7,002 nt of DNA, taken from contig JACQSP010000092.1 in the NCBI GenBank assembly GCA_016205905.1, positions 1 through 7,002 on the forward strand. The letters run 5' to 3'. Made by a program: the position numbers and the translations under genes. This document shows positions 5,391-7,002 of the stretch, one piece after another. The stretch comes from Candidatus Woesearchaeota archaeon (GTDB lineage: Archaea > Nanobdellota > Nanobdellia > Woesearchaeales > DSVV01). The notes beneath the pieces were generated by a model. It had not been told where the DNA came from, did no database searches, and worked only from the letters and a program-made list of their open reading frames with translations. The stretch's first letter is position 1. Every line of letters starts with the position of its first letter.

Positions 5391-6596
5391 ATGCACTTCA
5401 AATCACTGGAATTCAACATTAATCAAGATTTGCTTAATGTATCTCTCTACAATATATTCTACTTTGAAATTCCATTAGAAGAAATAAGAAAAATTGACAA
5501 GAATTTTAAGCTTAAAAACAAAAATGAAATCATCTTTTCTAAGAATACTGATAAAAATTCAGACAGGAAGTTTATGTTTCTGATTGAAAAATATATGCCT
5601 GAGCTAAAAAACAAGATAACTAAACTCAAAGCAGTTTATATCCATCAAAATTCTGGCATTCCTTTATTTGGCCTTAAATTTATTGGCATAATAGACAAAG
5701 GCACAGATATGATTGAAATCAAGCCTTTAACATCCTGCAATATGAACTGCATATTTTGCAGTGTTGGCGAAGGTCTCAGTTCAAAAAAACAAGTAGATTT
5801 TATTGTCGAGGAAGAGTATATTATCAGTGAACTAGCTAAACTTATTGATTATAAGAAAAAGAAAGGCAACACTATTCCTCTAAGTATTTGGATAAATCCG
5901 CATGGCGAGCCGCTATTATACTCAAGAATCACTGATTTAGTAAAGGATATTTCTAAATTACTATTGATTAAAGATGTCCATATTATCACCTCAGGAGTTT
6001 TATTAAATAAAGTGATGATAGATGAGCTTGCGAAGATAAAAAAGGTTAAGCTAAACATCTCAATATCGTCTTTTGATTCTGAAAAAGCAGTTCAATTAAT
6101 GGGAACAAAAACATATAATTTAGCGAATGTTTTGAACAATGTTAAATATGCTTCAGAAAAAGGAATTGAAACAATAATCACGCCTGTTTATCTTCATGGT
6201 ATAAATGATAAAGATATAGAACAATTAATAGAATTCTGCAAACACAACCAGATACCTATTTCTATCCAGAAATTTTGTTGCAATATGTTTGGACGTAACC
6301 CAATAAAAGAGGAAGAATGGGATAGTTTTATGGCAAAACTCAAAACTTGGGAGAAAAAGTATAATATTTCTTTAATAGGTGAAGGGGAAATACAATCTAC
6401 ACAAGAATTGCCATTAATGTTCAAAAAGGGCGATGTTGTCCAAGCAGAAATAATCTCTTATGGCAGATTTTTCAAAGACAAAATAGCTGTGGCAAAAGCC
6501 AGATGCATTCTTATACCAAACTGCAGAAAAGAAAAAGGGGTTATTAAAGTTAAAATTACCTCAGCAGTTAATGGTATGTACATTGGTTCAGCGTAA
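5391..6596 (+). CDS. Archaeal radical SAM protein with TRAM-like C-terminus
   Basis: A 401-residue enzyme of the radical SAM superfamily: a [4Fe-4S] cluster cleaves S-adenosylmethionine to start radical chemistry, here on an unknown substrate. Cluster ligands are C116, C120 and C123 in SCNMNCIFC (CxxxCxxC). HGEPLLY (171-177) carries the GE(P) motif that binds the SAM amino group, and later strands (VHIITSGV, KLNISISS, ETIITPVYL) fit the partial TIM barrel. The first 100 residues are a lineage-type N-terminal extension. Residues about 343-401 (KKGDVVQAEIISYGRFF, then VIKVKIT) look like a TRAM domain, an RNA-binding module found in MiaB-type tRNA methylthiotransferases and some archaeal radical SAM proteins. 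It lacks MiaB's N-terminal UPF0004 domain, so it is not MiaB. From memory the closest group is the uncharacterised archaeal COG2100. An RNA substrate is inference from the TRAM-like tail. The gene stands alone. Confidence 0.92.
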   Translation: MHFKSLEFNINQDLLNVSLYNIFYFEIPLEEIRKIDKNFKLKNKNEIIFSKNTDKNSDRKFMFLIEKYMPELKNKITKLKAVYIHQNSGIPLFGLKFIGIIDKGTDMIEIKPLTSCNMNCIFCSVGEGLSSKKQVDFIVEEEYIISELAKLIDYKKKKGNTIPLSIWINPHGEPLLYSRITDLVKDISKLLLIKDVHIITSGVLLNKVMIDELAKIKKVKLNISISSFDSEKAVQLMGTKTYNLANVLNNVKYASEKGIETIITPVYLHGINDKDIEQLIEFCKHNQIPISIQKFCCNMFGRNPIKEEEWDSFMAKLKTWEKKYNISLIGEGEIQSTQELPLMFKKGDVVQAEIISYGRFFKDKIAVAKARCILIPNCRKEKGVIKVKITSAVNGMYIGSA

Positions 6597-6624
6597 TTTT
6601 AGCTTTTCAACATCTTGTATTTGT

Positions 6625-6657
6625 TTAACTGATTTTTTGTTTCCTAGTCATTTTTTT
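6625..6657 (+). terminator. T-rich stretch after the radical SAM gene
   Basis: About 30-60 bases past the stop at 6596 lie several T tracts, among them six or more at about 6631-6637 and seven at 6651-6657. They suit U-rich archaeal termination and stand directly before the GC-rich hairpin and the repeat element. Confidence 0.5.
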
Positions 6658-6674
6658 CCGCTCTCAACTCGTTT

Positions 6675-6688
6675 GTGGGCGAAGCCAC
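6675..6688. repeat. Small GC-rich hairpin in AT-rich surroundings
   Basis: GTGG (6675-6678) pairs with CCAC (6685-6688) around GCGAAG, where a further C-G pair could close a GAA loop. The block from about 6659 to 6690 is distinctly richer in G and C than the flanking intergenic DNA. It directly abuts the nested repeat at 6693 and may be part of the same element. Confidence 0.4.
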
Positions 6689-6692
6689 CGTC

Positions 6693-6805
6693 TCATGAAA
6701 AATTATTAGTTATTCGTTCTTCATTATTCGTTATTCGCTTTTCGTTCTTCGTAACGAAAAACTAAAAACGAAGAACGAAGAACAGTTTTATCATGAACGA
6801 ATAAC
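6693..6805. repeat. Nested inverted-repeat element, MITE-like
   Basis: A block of about 113 bp built from repeats at several scales. The core is a perfect 12-bp inverted repeat, TTCGTTCTTCGT (6741-6752) and ACGAAGAACGAA (6768-6779). TTCGTTCTTC also occurs directly at 6713-6722, and TTATTCG at 6710, 6724 and 6731. GTTATTCGTTC (6709-6719) is matched by GAACGAATAAC (6795-6805). TCATGA marks both sides (6693-6698 and 6791-6796) and extends into imperfect terminal repeats, TCATGAAAAA against TTTTATCATGA. There is no credible coding sequence. The pattern fits a small non-autonomous mobile element or a REP-like dispersed repeat. Proof would need further copies, which this window cannot show. Confidence 0.6.
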
Positions 6806-6857
6806 CGTTTTATTATAGTGAACTGCTAGCTGCCTATTACTGAACAAATACAAAACC

Positions 6858-6865
6858 TTTAAATA
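6858..6865 (+). promoter_or_regulatory. TATA box of the last, partial gene
   Basis: TTTAAATA is centred about 28 bases before the ATG at 6890, the spacing expected of an archaeal leaderless promoter. No Shine-Dalgarno site is present between it and the ATG. An earlier ATG at 6879 runs into TAA after one codon and can be excluded. Confidence 0.6.
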
Positions 6866-6889
6866 ATTCTTAATAAAATGTGTTAATAT

Positions 6890-7002
6890 ATGAGTAAAAA
6901 ACCAAGCAAACCAAAGAACACACCACAATTATATAATAAAGTAAAATCAGGTGATAAAGTAAAGATTATTTGTACGAATAATAACAATAATAACAATAAT
7001 AA
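6890..7002 (+). CDS. Partial gene, N-terminus only, with poly-asparagine run
   Basis: Only the first 37 codons lie in the window, and the frame is open to the edge. The ATG is supported by a TATA box at leaderless distance. The product begins MSKKPSKPKNTPQLYNKV, a basic, probably flexible N-terminus, then KSGDKVKIICT, which reads like the first strand of a small beta-barrel, and then at least eight asparagines. The asparagines are coded by a 9-bp AATAATAAC tandem repeat. The GDKVKI strand near the N-terminus is compatible with the opening of GatD, a subunit of the archaeal Glu-tRNA(Gln) amidotransferase, where V.GD.V.I is followed by an EG..MP motif. Other SH3- or OB-like barrels would fit equally well, so no name is given. 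Confidence 0.6.
   Translation, partial: MSKKPSKPKNTPQLYNKVKSGDKVKIICTNNNNNNNN
6977..7002 (+). repeat. AATAATAAC microsatellite, runs off the window
   Basis: Nearly three copies of the 9-bp unit AATAATAAC stand in frame and encode Asn30 to Asn37 of the partial gene. The unit length is a multiple of three, so gain or loss of units changes the number of asparagines but not the frame. The full repeat number is not visible. Confidence 0.85.

Noticed and set aside
6571..6765. Open frame of 64 codons overlapping the radical SAM stop and the repeat
   Set aside because: It overlaps the end of a real gene, reads through T-rich and repeat DNA, and yields a Ser/Phe-rich product with no domain and no ribosome binding site.
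6693..6805. CRISPR array
   Set aside because: The repeats are short, nested and inverted, with no regular spacers of constant length.
6806..6857. Further gene or RNA between the repeat and the last promoter
   Set aside because: No open frame, stable stem or tRNA-like signal could be found there.

Overview
This window looks like a piece of an AT-rich archaeal chromosome, most likely from a small-genome DPANN lineage such as Woesearchaeota, Pacearchaeota or a relative. The grounds are a clear archaeal Cdc48/VAT ATPase, an archaeal-type radical SAM protein with a TRAM-like tail, and an AAA/DUF4143 ATPase of the kind common in archaea. Several genes have a TATA box about 27-29 bases before the start codon (leaderless transcripts), and transcript ends are U-rich. 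The lineage call is inference; there is no rRNA or tRNA in the window to confirm it.

Layout, all intact genes on the plus strand: (1) 33-446, a small conserved archaeal-looking protein with a weak SecB-like fold signature. (2) 537-2834, a full-length Cdc48 unfoldase with an N domain and two AAA modules. (3) 2835-3116, an intergenic stretch holding a decayed minus-strand winged-helix regulator (2849-2998) and then a promoter surrounded by four alternating ATGGTT/AACCAT words. (4) 3117-4367, an AAA ATPase with a C-terminal DUF4143/nuclease-like domain. (5) 4368-4632, a possible 25-codon coding remnant, a T-rich stretch, a TATA box and a roughly 100-nt leader. (6) 4633-5322, a membrane-anchored exported protein with 14 cysteines. 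(7) 5391-6596, the radical SAM enzyme. (8) 6597-6889, a noncoding stretch with a GC-rich hairpin and a nested inverted-repeat element of about 113 bp. (9) 6890-7002, the beginning of a gene cut by the window edge, with a poly-asparagine microsatellite; its few visible residues are compatible with GatD, but weakly.

The genes do not form an obvious operon. Each has its own promoter or a sizeable gap before it, and their roles (protein unfolding, a mobile-type ATPase, a surface protein, radical chemistry) do not make one pathway. The more unusual content is in the gaps: the regulator remnant ends exactly where the promoter of the AAA/DUF4143 gene begins, which suggests an insertion or replacement at that locus, and the 6693-6805 repeat resembles a small non-autonomous mobile element. 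I found no convincing new multi-gene system. The best candidates for something undescribed are the cysteine-rich surface protein, the nested repeat element and the ATGGTT/AACCAT promoter array.
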